Shown here in pieces: positions 33,836 to 42,046 of a stretch of 64,000 nucleotides of DNA. The notes beneath the pieces are model-generated. The model was not told the DNA's origin. It made no database searches and saw nothing but the letters and a program-made list of their open reading frames with translations. The first letter of the stretch is position 1; each line of letters opens with the position of its first letter. Source of the stretch: Nitrosopumilus sp. LS_AOA. Lineage in GTDB: Archaea; Thermoproteota; Nitrososphaeria; Nitrososphaerales; Nitrosopumilaceae. The stretch is from assembly GCA_001543015.1 (NCBI GenBank), contig LFLC01000025.1, positions 62,001 through 126,000 of the forward strand, written 5' to 3'. The translations under genes were made by a program, and so were the position numbers.

Positions 33836-35623
33836 ATGACACATAGAGTTGCAGTATTAGATCAGGATCTATGTCAACCACAAAAATGTGGTTTAGAGTG
33901 CATAAAATATTGTCCAGTCAACAAATCAGGAGCAGAATGCGTTACGATAAATGAAGAATCAAAAAAGGCTCAGATTGATGAAGATATTTGTAATGGATGT
34001 GGAATATGTGTCAAAGTATGTCCATTTGATGCAATAACAATTGTAAATTTAGCAAGTGAATTAGCTGAAGAGAAAATTCATCAATATGGGACAAATTCTT
34101 TTCGATTATACAAATTACCAACACCAAGAAAAGGAGAGGTTGTTGGGCTATTAGGTAGAAATGGAATGGGTAAAAGTACAGTAGTTAACATATTATCTGG
34201 AAAACTAAAACCAAATCTTGGAAGATATGAAAATCCACCGGAGTGGGACGAGATTTTTAAACATTATAGTGGAACTGAATTAAAACAACATTTTCAAAAA
34301 ATTGAGCAAAAACAAATTCGTGCATCAATTAAACCACAACAAATTCAACATCTTGCAGAAGCATTTGATGGAACAGGAAATGAGTTACTTGATAAATATG
34401 ATGAAAGAGGAGTAACAAGGGAATTAGTTAGAGAATTAGGATTACAAAATTCCATGGAGCAAAGTTTGAAAGAACTTAGTGGAGGAGAATTACAAAGAAT
34501 AGCAGTTGCTGTTACTGCATCAAAAGATACAGAATTTTATTTCTTTGATGAACCGTCATCATACAATGATGTATTTCAAAGAATAGGTGTTGCAAGAGTA
34601 ATACAAGGTTTAGCAAAAATTGGAAAAAGTGTGATGGTTGTAGAACATGATTTAACATTACTTGATTTTCTTAGTGATTATATCGAAATATTGTATGGTG
34701 AACCAACAGCATATGGAATTGTTTCAAATATTTTATCAACTAAAATTGGAATCAATGTTTTCCTTGAGGGATACCTTCCAAATGAGAACGTTAGATTTAG
34801 AGAAAAGAAATTCTCCATGGATGTATCATCATCATCTACTGATATTTTTCAAGAAGGAAGTGATATTGTAAATTATCCAAGACTTGAGAAAAACTTTGAT
34901 TCATTTTCATTATCAATTGAGCCTGGAAGAGTACGAAAAGGTGAGGTTTTAGGCATAATGGGTGCAAATGCCCTTGGAAAAACTACCATGATGAAAATGA
35001 TTGCAGGTGTCCAAAAACCAGATGTTGGATCAATTGATAAAAAAATAAAGATAGCATACAAACCACAATACCTACAAAATGATATTGATGTTGAAGTCAT
35101 GGCACTATTAGAAAAAGCAAGTGGAGGTCCCATCGAAGGAAGTCAAGAAGAAGAGCAAATTCTAGACCCGTTAAAAATTAGAAAGTTGTACAATAAATCT
35201 GTAAAAAATCTTTCTGGAGGAGAACTACAAAAGATTGCAGTTGCATCATGTTTAATTCAAAAAGTTGATTTGTATGCACTAGATGAACCATCAGCATTCT
35301 TAGATGTAGAAGATAGAATAGCAGTTGCAAAATTTTTACAAAAATTTGTTCGCTCTTTTGGAAAATCAGCAATTATTATTGATCATGACTTGCAGTTAAT
35401 GGATTTAGTCTCAGATTCAATGATAATTTTTGAAGGGGAATCAGGAAAAGCAGGAACAGCTACATCACCAATGCCAAAACATGAAGCAATGAATCGGTTC
35501 CTCAAATCATTGGATATGACATTTAGAAGAGATGAAAAAAGTCTAAGACCAAGAGTAAATAAAATAGAAAGTAGATTAGACAAGGAACAAAAAACATCAG
35601 GAAACTTTTACTACAAGCATTGA
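33836..35623 (+). CDS. abce1: ABCE1/RLI ribosome recycling ATPase
   Basis: ABCE1 splits ribosomes after termination. From MTHRVAVLDQDLCQPQKCGL it has two 4Fe-4S sites (CGLECIKYCPVNKSGAEC and CNGCGICVKVCPF), then nucleotide domain 1 with Walker A GRNGMGKST and signature LSGGELQRIAVA, and domain 2 with GANALGKTT and LSGGELQKIAVA. Walker B is visible as FFDEPSSYND and ALDEPSAFLD. The length of 595 matches archaeal RLI. The Trm5 gene starts inside its stop codon region. Confidence 0.97.
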   Translation: MTHRVAVLDQDLCQPQKCGLECIKYCPVNKSGAECVTINEESKKAQIDEDICNGCGICVKVCPFDAITIVNLASELAEEKIHQYGTNSFRLYKLPTPRKGEVVGLLGRNGMGKSTVVNILSGKLKPNLGRYENPPEWDEIFKHYSGTELKQHFQKIEQKQIRASIKPQQIQHLAEAFDGTGNELLDKYDERGVTRELVRELGLQNSMEQSLKELSGGELQRIAVAVTASKDTEFYFFDEPSSYNDVFQRIGVARVIQGLAKIGKSVMVVEHDLTLLDFLSDYIEILYGEPTAYGIVSNILSTKIGINVFLEGYLPNENVRFREKKFSMDVSSSSTDIFQEGSDIVNYPRLEKNFDSFSLSIEPGRVRKGEVLGIMGANALGKTTMMKMIAGVQKPDVGSIDKKIKIAYKPQYLQNDIDVEVMALLEKASGGPIEGSQEEEQILDPLKIRKLYNKSVKNLSGGELQKIAVASCLIQKVDLYALDEPSAFLDVEDRIAVAKFLQKFVRSFGKSAIIIDHDLQLMDLVSDSMIIFEGESGKAGTATSPMPKHEAMNRFLKSLDMTFRRDEKSLRPRVNKIESRLDKEQKTSGNFYYKH

Positions 35624-36456
35624 CTCGAATGCTAAAAAAATTACTAGAAAATATTCTAACATTAGAAGAAAGTGAAGAATTAATCTCAGCATTTGATCAA
35701 ATTGGGAATATCATCATAGTTAGAATTCCAGATTCTTTATTATCAAAGAAAAAAATTATTGGTGAAACATTACTTGAACAAGTAAAAATTGCTAAAAGTG
35801 TGTTCTATCAGTCATCGGCAGTAGAGGGAGATTTTCGTACAAGGAATCTAGAAATTCTTGCAGGAGAAGACAATACAGAAACAGAATACAAAGAATTTGG
35901 ATGTAAATTCACAGTTGATGTTGAAAATGCATTCTTTTCACCTAGATTATCCACAGAAAGAGAAAGAATTGCCAATCTAATCCAAAATGGAGAGGTAATG
36001 ATTAACATGTTTGCAGGAGTAGGAATGTTTTCAATAATGGCTGCAAAAAAAAAGGAATGTACGGTATATAGTCTAGATATCAACCCAGTTGCATCAAAAT
36101 TATGTGAAAAAAATATCAAACAAAACAAACTATCTGGAAATGTAATTTCAATTAATGGTGACTCATCAAAAATTATCAAAGAGCAACTTGTAGATAAGTC
36201 AGATAGAACTTTGATGTTGTTGCCTGAAAGATCAGATGAATTTTTAGAATCAGCAATTAGTACTACTAAAAATAACGGGATAATTCATTATTATTCTCAC
36301 ATTCATGCGGATAAAAAATCAGATGCAGGAAAACTTTCAGAGGAGCATTATCTTAGTGTAACTCCAGTAAAATCAGAAATATTATCTTCAAAAATTGTTA
36401 GACCAGTTGGTCCAAGATATTATCAAACAGTAGTTGATGTAAAAATTTCTAAATGA
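35620..36456 (+). CDS. trm5: tRNA (guanine-37-N1)-methyltransferase Trm5-like
   Basis: Trm5 methylates G37 next to the anticodon and prevents frameshifting. Visible features are the D2 domain with SAVEGDFRTRNLEILAGEDN and EYKEFGCKFTVDVENAFFSP, R-x-S-T-E-R-E-R-I (RLSTERERIANLI), the SAM motif INMFAGVGMFSIMAAKK, and YSLDINPVASKLCEKNI. The N-P-P-type motif appears as LLPERSDEFL. The N-terminal D1 domain is short. It starts with TTG overlapping abce1 by 4 bp, so both translation factors are coupled. Confidence 0.92.
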   Translation: MTRMLKKLLENILTLEESEELISAFDQIGNIIIVRIPDSLLSKKKIIGETLLEQVKIAKSVFYQSSAVEGDFRTRNLEILAGEDNTETEYKEFGCKFTVDVENAFFSPRLSTERERIANLIQNGEVMINMFAGVGMFSIMAAKKKECTVYSLDINPVASKLCEKNIKQNKLSGNVISINGDSSKIIKEQLVDKSDRTLMLLPERSDEFLESAISTTKNNGIIHYYSHIHADKKSDAGKLSEEHYLSVTPVKSEILSSKIVRPVGPRYYQTVVDVKISK

Positions 36457-36457
36457 A

Positions 36458-36676
36458 TTAATCATCGGATGTAATTGATGCAGATGAGAATTTTGTTGTT
36501 GCCATTACATATCCAATCCATGCAATTACTGCCAGTATTCCCCCAGCAAGCATCAATACAGATAATTGTAATACAATAGGACCCCATTCTGAAAGCATTA
36601 ACAAATATGCATAAAGAAAGAATCCACCAATACAAGATGCAAAAATAGTGACACCTGTTCCTTTACGTTTATCCAT
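36458..36676 (-). CDS. small two-helix membrane protein, function unknown
   Basis: The 72-residue protein has a basic start (MDKRKGTG), a helix VTIFASCIGGFFLYAYLLML, a short loop SEWGPIV, a second helix LSVLMLAGGILAVIAWIGYV and a polar tail. Both ends should face the cytoplasm. No family is recognised. It follows the acetyltransferase gene on the minus strand by 37 bp and ends 1 bp after Trm5 on the other strand. Confidence 0.6.
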   Translation of the reverse strand: MDKRKGTGVTIFASCIGGFFLYAYLLMLSEWGPIVLQLSVLMLAGGILAVIAWIGYVMATTKFSSASITSDD

Positions 36677-36713
36677 GGCGGAGAACTTTTTGTGAGATAT
36701 TTATTGGTTTGAA

Positions 36714-37220
36714 CTAATCTATTTCAATTGCCATAAGAAATGCATCTTCACCATCTCGATAATAGGCGTTTAATTGTTGTCTAATTACAAATCCAAGCTT
36801 CTCATACAATCTTACAGCATCATTATTACTGCATCTAACTTCCAAATAGAACTCATCACATTTTCTTAATTTTATACCGTTGACTGATTCCTCAACAAGG
36901 GCATTGCCTATACCTTTTTTTCTATACTCATCAAGAACTGCAATGGAAACAACATGACCTTTTTTAACAAAACCTAATTTCTTAAAATTTGAAAATCCAA
37001 ATTCAGTTTTACACATGATATAACCAACATGTTTACCTCCAATTTCAGCAACAATGAATGCTTCAGGGAGTTCTGCCAATAAACATTCATAGAAATAATC
37101 AGAATAATGTTCAGGAAGTGTTTTTAGATTAATTTCCATAATAGAAATAAGATCGCTAGGTCCTGCCCTCCTAATGTTACATTCACCCAACTGTCTAAGA
37201 ATTACTTGCATACTATACAC
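36714..37220 (-). CDS. rimI: N-alpha-acetyltransferase, RimI/Ard1-like
   Basis: A GNAT enzyme of 168 residues that probably acetylates protein N-termini. NIRRAGPSDLISIMEINLKT opens the domain, HVVSIAVLDEYRKKGIGNAL carries the acetyl-CoA loop RKKGIGNAL, and NDAVRLYEKLGFVIRQQLNA is the Ard1/RimI hallmark. YYRDGEDAFLMAIEI closes it. The archaeal homologues acetylate Ser, Ala, Met and Thr ends; the target range here is not known. Confidence 0.87.
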   Translation of the reverse strand: MYSMQVILRQLGECNIRRAGPSDLISIMEINLKTLPEHYSDYFYECLLAELPEAFIVAEIGGKHVGYIMCKTEFGFSNFKKLGFVKKGHVVSIAVLDEYRKKGIGNALVEESVNGIKLRKCDEFYLEVRCSNNDAVRLYEKLGFVIRQQLNAYYRDGEDAFLMAIEID

Positions 37221-37283
37221 TACAAGTATCGATATTTAATTTTAAACCAAAAGACCATTTAATGGAGAAAATGACTCTAAAAA

Positions 37284-38390
37284 ATGGAAGAAAACTCACA
37301 AGAAGAAATTATTTCTATTGTAAATTCCATATTTGAAGTCAGTAATTTCACAAAAACAGAATTTTCATTAGAATTTAAAATTGAGGATATAGAATTTAAA
37401 TCAAAATTTGAAGATTTGGCAAGAAGAATGGAAAATATGAGTTTTGTATGTAGATTAGAAAAAATTGATGGGGATAAACAGGTGTCAATTCAAAAATTTA
37501 CTCCAAAAAAACAAAGAAAGTGGATGAGTACTTCATGGACTCCAAGAATTTTGTTTGCAATAGTCATTTCATTTGTGATGATTGATGGATATTATAGGAC
37601 GTCTGGAACAAATTCTATTGTAGAAATTGGGGATCCTCTAGAAATGGCAGGAATCTATACATTATCATTATTAGGAATATTAGGAATTCATGAACTTGGT
37701 CATATTTTGGCTGCAAAAGTACATGGACTTAAAACAACTTGGCCTTATTTCATTCCAGGATTACCTATAATTGGGATTCCAACATTTGGGGCATTTATTC
37801 AATCAAAAGGATTAACAATTAATCGAGAAATTTTATTTGATGTAGCTATTGCAGGTCCCATTGCAGGATTAGTAATAACAATTATTGTTTCAATCTATGG
37901 AGCTTACACTGCACCAATCTTAGATCCAATAGTTGCTGAGGGATTATTTGCAGAAAAAAAATTGATTGCGTGGGACATGGGGGAGTCATTGCTAATGTCT
38001 GCTAGCTTGGCAATGTTTGGAAAAGGTGGAACAGGACATGAAGTAATCATGACTCCTGTTTTATTTGCGGCATGGATTGGATTTTTAATTACATTTCTAA
38101 ATTTACTTCCAGCATGGCAATTAGACGGAGGACATATGGCAAGAACATTACTAGGTCCAAAGATTCACAGATATGCAACTTTTGGCAGTATAGGAGTTCT
38201 TATTTTGTTGGATTATTTCATAATGGCAATATTAATTCTAGTCATGAGTTATAGAAATCCAAGTGCAACTCCACTTGATGATATATCCCCTCTTTCAAGA
38301 AACAGAAAATTTGCATATATTGGAATTATAGTATTGGCGCTTTTATGTGCACCATTACCATCAAATTTTTTGCCAGGTATTTTACCTTAG
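37284..38390 (+). CDS. site-2 protease family membrane metalloprotease (M50)
   Basis: M50 proteases cut transmembrane segments to release signals. After about 80 cytosolic residues, membrane helices carry the zinc motif HELGHILAAK (about residue 138) and the third ligand in NLLPAWQLDGGHMART. GIPTFGAFIQSKG is also typical. There are about seven hydrophobic segments. No PDZ domain is visible. The substrate is unknown; no anti-sigma or membrane transcription factor lies nearby. It ends overlapping the convergent gene by 9 bp. Confidence 0.9.
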   Translation: MEENSQEEIISIVNSIFEVSNFTKTEFSLEFKIEDIEFKSKFEDLARRMENMSFVCRLEKIDGDKQVSIQKFTPKKQRKWMSTSWTPRILFAIVISFVMIDGYYRTSGTNSIVEIGDPLEMAGIYTLSLLGILGIHELGHILAAKVHGLKTTWPYFIPGLPIIGIPTFGAFIQSKGLTINREILFDVAIAGPIAGLVITIIVSIYGAYTAPILDPIVAEGLFAEKKLIAWDMGESLLMSASLAMFGKGGTGHEVIMTPVLFAAWIGFLITFLNLLPAWQLDGGHMARTLLGPKIHRYATFGSIGVLILLDYFIMAILILVMSYRNPSATPLDDISPLSRNRKFAYIGIIVLALLCAPLPSNFLPGILP

Positions 38391-39464
38391 TAAAAGTCTA
38401 GCACCATCTGAAATTACTGCAACTTTTTGTCTTGCACCCTGAGTTTTTAGAATATAATCCATAGAATATTTTATCCCAGGCAAGGAAATTATTTCAAGTT
38501 TCTTTGCATAAAATTCAGGAAGAATTGAAACCAAACCAATTTGAAAATTCTTTTGTATCTCTGTAAGAAATAACAAATCCTCCATTCCACTAATGTATTT
38601 AGTAGGATTTTTTAATTGTTCTAAGGTTAATCTGTTTTCAATATATTGTTGAATTGCATCAGAACCTAAACCACCTTTACATTCTGCAACTAAGATAGCA
38701 AGACCATCTTTTTTGATTGCATTAGCACAATTCCAAAGAGAAGAAAGAGATTTTCCAAGATTGTCGTTACTTGAATCCTTTCCAGTGCTGATAATCATTG
38801 TTTTATGTTGTCCCACATCTTTAATGGAATTTGATTCCAAAATTTTTGTCATAGCAATTGTTTCTGAAGGATGACCTATAGAAAAATCAAGGATACCTTG
38901 AGAATTTGCAATAATTTCAATCCCTTGAATTTCAAAATTATTAGCAAATTTTTTGGCTTCTTGCAAACTTTCGGGGTATTGTCCAGGTACAGGAAGATGT
39001 CCTTGTCTTTTTGCATAAGCTGAAAGCATGGACTCTAAACCAAATTTTTTGATAAGACGAGTTGCAATTGTTTCATATCCAAATAATCCATCAAATTCCA
39101 TTTCACCCATGAAGATAAGATCTGAATTAGAAATATCAGTATCATCAAATTCATTAATTGAACTTCCCTCAGGCAATCCTGCTTTAACTAAATTTAGAAT
39201 TTTTTTATCAGTTAGTATTTTTGGAAATGGTTTTGACTTTTGTTCACATATAGTAAATAATGAAGAAATAATTTTTTGTATAGATTTTGAGTTATGTAAA
39301 ACAACTAATTCCATAGGTTTTGATAAATCAAGTTTGGAGAGTTTTTCATTAATTACAGAATCATCTAAAATTTTTCCATCAGAATCAATTTTTTGCTCTA
39401 AATTCTCAGCCCTTATATCCAAAACAACGTCTGTGATACCATAATTCAACCAAATTTCAGGCAT
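38382..39464 (-). CDS. LarA/DUF2088-like protein
   Basis: The 360-residue protein resembles the LarA (nickel-pincer lactate racemase) and DUF2088 group, with an N-terminal part of strands and helices and a C-terminal half containing GLAILVAECKGGLGSDAIQQ and a KVAVISDGARLLLR end. The classical pincer Lys and cluster of His of LarA are not clear to me, and larB/larC/larE genes are absent from the window, so racemase activity should not be assumed. It could be another 2-hydroxyacid enzyme. Confidence 0.5.
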   Translation of the reverse strand: MPEIWLNYGITDVVLDIRAENLEQKIDSDGKILDDSVINEKLSKLDLSKPMELVVLHNSKSIQKIISSLFTICEQKSKPFPKILTDKKILNLVKAGLPEGSSINEFDDTDISNSDLIFMGEMEFDGLFGYETIATRLIKKFGLESMLSAYAKRQGHLPVPGQYPESLQEAKKFANNFEIQGIEIIANSQGILDFSIGHPSETIAMTKILESNSIKDVGQHKTMIISTGKDSSNDNLGKSLSSLWNCANAIKKDGLAILVAECKGGLGSDAIQQYIENRLTLEQLKNPTKYISGMEDLLFLTEIQKNFQIGLVSILPEFYAKKLEIISLPGIKYSMDYILKTQGARQKVAVISDGARLLLR

Positions 39465-39514
39465 AATTCATTCATAATACAAACCAAAATAAATCCAGTG
39501 TGGTTAATTTTGGT

Positions 39515-40120
39515 ATGGATTTTGTAAAAGAGTTTACAACATTTTTGTTTAAAAATGACATAATAAAATTTGGAGACTTTACCCTTGCAAGTGGGAAAAA
39601 AAGTTCATACTATGTAGATTTAAGATTAGTTCCAAGTTATCCCCATGAATTTAGAAAGATGGTGAAATATCTTGAAAATGAGATCATTCAAGATATAGGT
39701 TTAGACAAATTTGATTCAATTGTTTCAGTTCCAACAGGAGGATTAGTAATTGCATCAGCATTAGCAATAGAAGCAGTCAAGCCATTAATCTATGTGAGAA
39801 GCAAACCAAAAGATTATGGTACTTCAAAATCGGTAGAAGGAAAAATTAATGACGGTATGAAAGTTGTAATGATTGATGATGTTGCAACTACAGGTGGTTC
39901 TGTAGTTAATGCAATAAAATCACTAAAAGAAGTAAACGTTATCATAAAAGATGCTTATGTGATTGTAAACAGAATGGAGGGGGCCAATGAAGCTTTATCA
40001 GAATTAGGAGTACAGATGCATTCAGTTTTAGATATTTTACAGATTACAAAAATATTATATGAACAAAATCTCATACAGCAAGATATTTTAGAAAAAGTAA
40101 AAAAACAAATCAATAAATGA
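39515..40120 (+). CDS. pyrE: orotate phosphoribosyltransferase
   Basis: OPRT makes OMP from orotate and PRPP in pyrimidine synthesis. The ATG at 39515 (MDFVKEFTTFLFKNDIIKFG) is preferred to the GTG at 39500. FTLASGKKSSYYVDLRL, PTGGLVIASALAIEAVKPLI, YVRSKPKDYGTSKSVEG and the PRPP loop VVMIDDVATTGGSVVNAI are diagnostic. The length of 201 is normal. OMP decarboxylase is not in the window. Confidence 0.95.
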   Translation: MDFVKEFTTFLFKNDIIKFGDFTLASGKKSSYYVDLRLVPSYPHEFRKMVKYLENEIIQDIGLDKFDSIVSVPTGGLVIASALAIEAVKPLIYVRSKPKDYGTSKSVEGKINDGMKVVMIDDVATTGGSVVNAIKSLKEVNVIIKDAYVIVNRMEGANEALSELGVQMHSVLDILQITKILYEQNLIQQDILEKVKKQINK

Positions 40121-40231
40121 ATTTGGCAGCTCAGACAAATGCCTTCCAATCATCATTCAGATATAACTCTGATTCTTCATTGCAGCCATTGAGTTTGATT
40201 ACAGCTCATTTTAAAACTAATTGAAAAGAAA

Positions 40232-40305
40232 TGGGCCCGAAGGGCTTTGATCCCTTGGCTCACCGGTTATGAGCCGGTTACTCTACCAAGCTGAGTTACG
40301 GGCCC
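40232..40305 (-). tRNA. tRNA with CAT anticodon (elongator Met or Ile2)
   Basis: On the minus strand the acceptor GGGCCCG pairs with CGGGCCC (A73), the D-stem is ACTC/GAGT, and the anticodon arm ACCGG CTCATAA CCGGT gives CAT. The stem lacks the three G-C pairs of initiators, so it is elongator Met or the CAU-reading isoleucine tRNA; GGGCCCG leans to Ile2 but I cannot decide. The T-loop is ATCAAAG with A instead of T at position 54. No CCA or intron is seen. Confidence 0.85.
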
Positions 40306-40346
40306 TAAGCAAGTGAAATTTTTCTCAGATATAAAATGTTATGAGA

Positions 40347-40979
40347 TTAACAATATGCTTCAAAACAACTATCAAGTAACAAGTTTTGTGCAGAAATTGA
40401 TTTGTCTGCAATTTCAATCAGGTTATTTGAATTAGTTGAAGATTTTTCTAGAATGTGTTGCCAAGATGCAGCGTGTCTAACATCAGCTTCTGTATGAAGT
40501 TTGAAATATTCGGTAGACTCATTATTTGTCATACCATAAAATTCTGCCAATCCATCAAGTTTAGTTTGACTAATTTTTGGAATTTCTTTTTCAAAAGCAT
40601 ACATTGCACAAGCGCCACCATCAAAAGTATTCATTAAATTGTTCAAATCAGATACAGCTTTTTGAGTTTTAGGTAATCCCTCATAAGCAATTAATTCATC
40701 TTTAGAGATTCCAAGTTCTCCTGCAAATGTAATCCATGGTTTAATATGATCAGATTCTTCTTGTTGATTTTCAATCAAATCACCAACTACATCATCAGAT
40801 GCATTTTCAATAATTGGTTCCATAAAAGATGGAACAGCCTTTACAAGTTGAAAATATTCTTTAGAATAACCTGCTAAAGATTCCTGAGTTAATTTTCCAT
40901 CAGACCAAGCTTGGTAAAATGGGTGCTTTAGTAAACTTCGTTCTTCAATTATGTCATCAATTTTTTTAATTATATTCAT
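40347..40979 (-). CDS. TenA/PqqC/CADD-like haem-oxygenase-fold protein
   Basis: The 210-residue all-helical protein has HPFYQAWSDGKLTQESLAGY at the N-terminus, ENQQEESDHIKPWITFAGEL with Glu and His ligands, and KLHTEADVRHAASWQHILEK near the end. This E...H...E...D-x2-H arrangement fits the metal-binding CADD/PqqC-like branch rather than TenA thiaminase, whose catalytic Cys is not evident. CADD-type proteins make para-aminobenzoate from tyrosine, so a folate or pterin cofactor role is a reasonable hypothesis. It is a single gene between two tRNAs. Confidence 0.78.
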   Translation of the reverse strand: MNIIKKIDDIIEERSLLKHPFYQAWSDGKLTQESLAGYSKEYFQLVKAVPSFMEPIIENASDDVVGDLIENQQEESDHIKPWITFAGELGISKDELIAYEGLPKTQKAVSDLNNLMNTFDGGACAMYAFEKEIPKISQTKLDGLAEFYGMTNNESTEYFKLHTEADVRHAASWQHILEKSSTNSNNLIEIADKSISAQNLLLDSCFEAYC

Positions 40980-41059
40980 AATTCATCGCCAAATTTGCCA
41001 ATAAAAAAATCTTTGTGGTTTACAAAAGATTTTATGGTCAAAATACTGAATTTTCTTGG

Positions 41060-41153
41060 GTTCCAGTGGTGTAGACCGGTCAAGCATTCTGCCCTTTCAA
41101 GGCAGAGATCCCGGGTTCAAAATCTAACGATGAAAATCCCGGCTGGAGCACCA
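41060..41153 (+). tRNA. tRNA-Glu (anticodon TTC) with a 15-nt intron in the T-loop and encoded CCA
   Basis: The acceptor GTTCCAG pairs with CTGGAGC, followed by A73 and a genomic CCA. The anticodon arm is CTGCC CTTTCAA GGCAG, giving TTC. The T-stem CCGGG/CCCGG encloses 22 nt instead of 7; removing 41122-41136 leaves a perfect TTCAAAT loop. TTTATGG at about 41031 is a suitable box A. This is the substrate of the GluRS at 19966. Confidence 0.95.
41122..41136 (+). other. 15-nt non-canonical tRNA intron with bulge-helix-bulge
   Basis: TTCA (41116-41119) pairs with TGAA (41131-41134) as the 4-bp central helix. AAA (41120-41122) and AAT (41135-41137) are the two 3-nt bulges. TC/GA with loop TAAC forms the inner hairpin and CCGGG/CCCGG the outer helix. 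Cutting between bulge positions 2 and 3 on each side removes exactly these 15 nt. Confidence 0.85.
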
Positions 41154-41167
41154 AGATTTAATTACTT

Positions 41168-42046
41168 ATGAAAAAATTTTTTCAATTAGGCATCTTGGAC
41201 AGAAAAAATATGGAGATTAACCCTTTGCTTGAAACATATGGAAAATATATTAAAAAAATTGATCAAGCCTTAGATGCTGAACTATCATTATATTCTGAAT
41301 CTGAATTTATTGAGCCTCTAAAATATTCCTTAGAAGGTGGAAAGCGGATTAGACCCATCATTTTGACTTTAGCTGCTGAAAGTGTTGGTAAAGTTGATGA
41401 TAATACATTTTCAGCATCTTGTGCAGTTGAATTTTTACATATGGAATCAATAATTCATGATGATATTATCGATAATGAAACTATGAGGAGACAAAAGGAT
41501 CCATTCCATATCAAATTCGGTTACAATACAAGTGTTCTAACAGGAGATTTTGTTTTAGGATTAATTCTTGCAATATGTTCTAGGTTAGATAATGCTAGAA
41601 TTACAAAAGATTTGGCATCAACTGCAATGTTAATGAGTGAAGGAGAAATGATTGAAAATAGATTAGAAACTAGTGAAGATGTTACTTTTGATGATTATCT
41701 TAAAGTAATTGAATATAAAACAGCAACAGCATTTGAAGCTGCATCTAGAATAGGTGGAATTATTGCAAATGGGACTGAAGAGCAAATCGAAGCATTGTCT
41801 GAATATGGATTAAACCTTGGAATAGCTTATCAAATTAGAGATGATTTGTTTGATTGGAAAAATGAAGATAAATTGTTTAATACATTAATTAAAAAAAGTG
41901 CAGACCCAAGAGATGTTTTTAACAAAATGGAAGATTTGTTAAAAGAATATGCAGAAAAAGCAAGAGCCGGATTAAGAAGAATTCCAGATAGTGATGCAAA
42001 AATGAATCTAGAAAATTTAATTAAATTTACTTCGTTTAAGGCATAA
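41168..42046 (+). CDS. polyprenyl diphosphate synthase, second paralogue
   Basis: A 292-residue trans-prenyltransferase with GGKRIRPIILTLAAESV, first Asp motif IHDDIIDNETMRRQ and second motif RDDLFDWKNED. Residue -5 before the first Asp is Glu (MESIIHDD), not aromatic as in the paralogue at 18966, so a different, perhaps longer chain length is likely (inference), for example the quinone side chain. An internal Met at 41210 is an alternative start. It lies directly beside the complex I operon, whose quinone substrate would need such a chain, and its stop overlaps that of nuoN by 11 bp. Confidence 0.87.
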   Translation: MKKFFQLGILDRKNMEINPLLETYGKYIKKIDQALDAELSLYSESEFIEPLKYSLEGGKRIRPIILTLAAESVGKVDDNTFSASCAVEFLHMESIIHDDIIDNETMRRQKDPFHIKFGYNTSVLTGDFVLGLILAICSRLDNARITKDLASTAMLMSEGEMIENRLETSEDVTFDDYLKVIEYKTATAFEAASRIGGIIANGTEEQIEALSEYGLNLGIAYQIRDDLFDWKNEDKLFNTLIKKSADPRDVFNKMEDLLKEYAEKARAGLRRIPDSDAKMNLENLIKFTSFKA

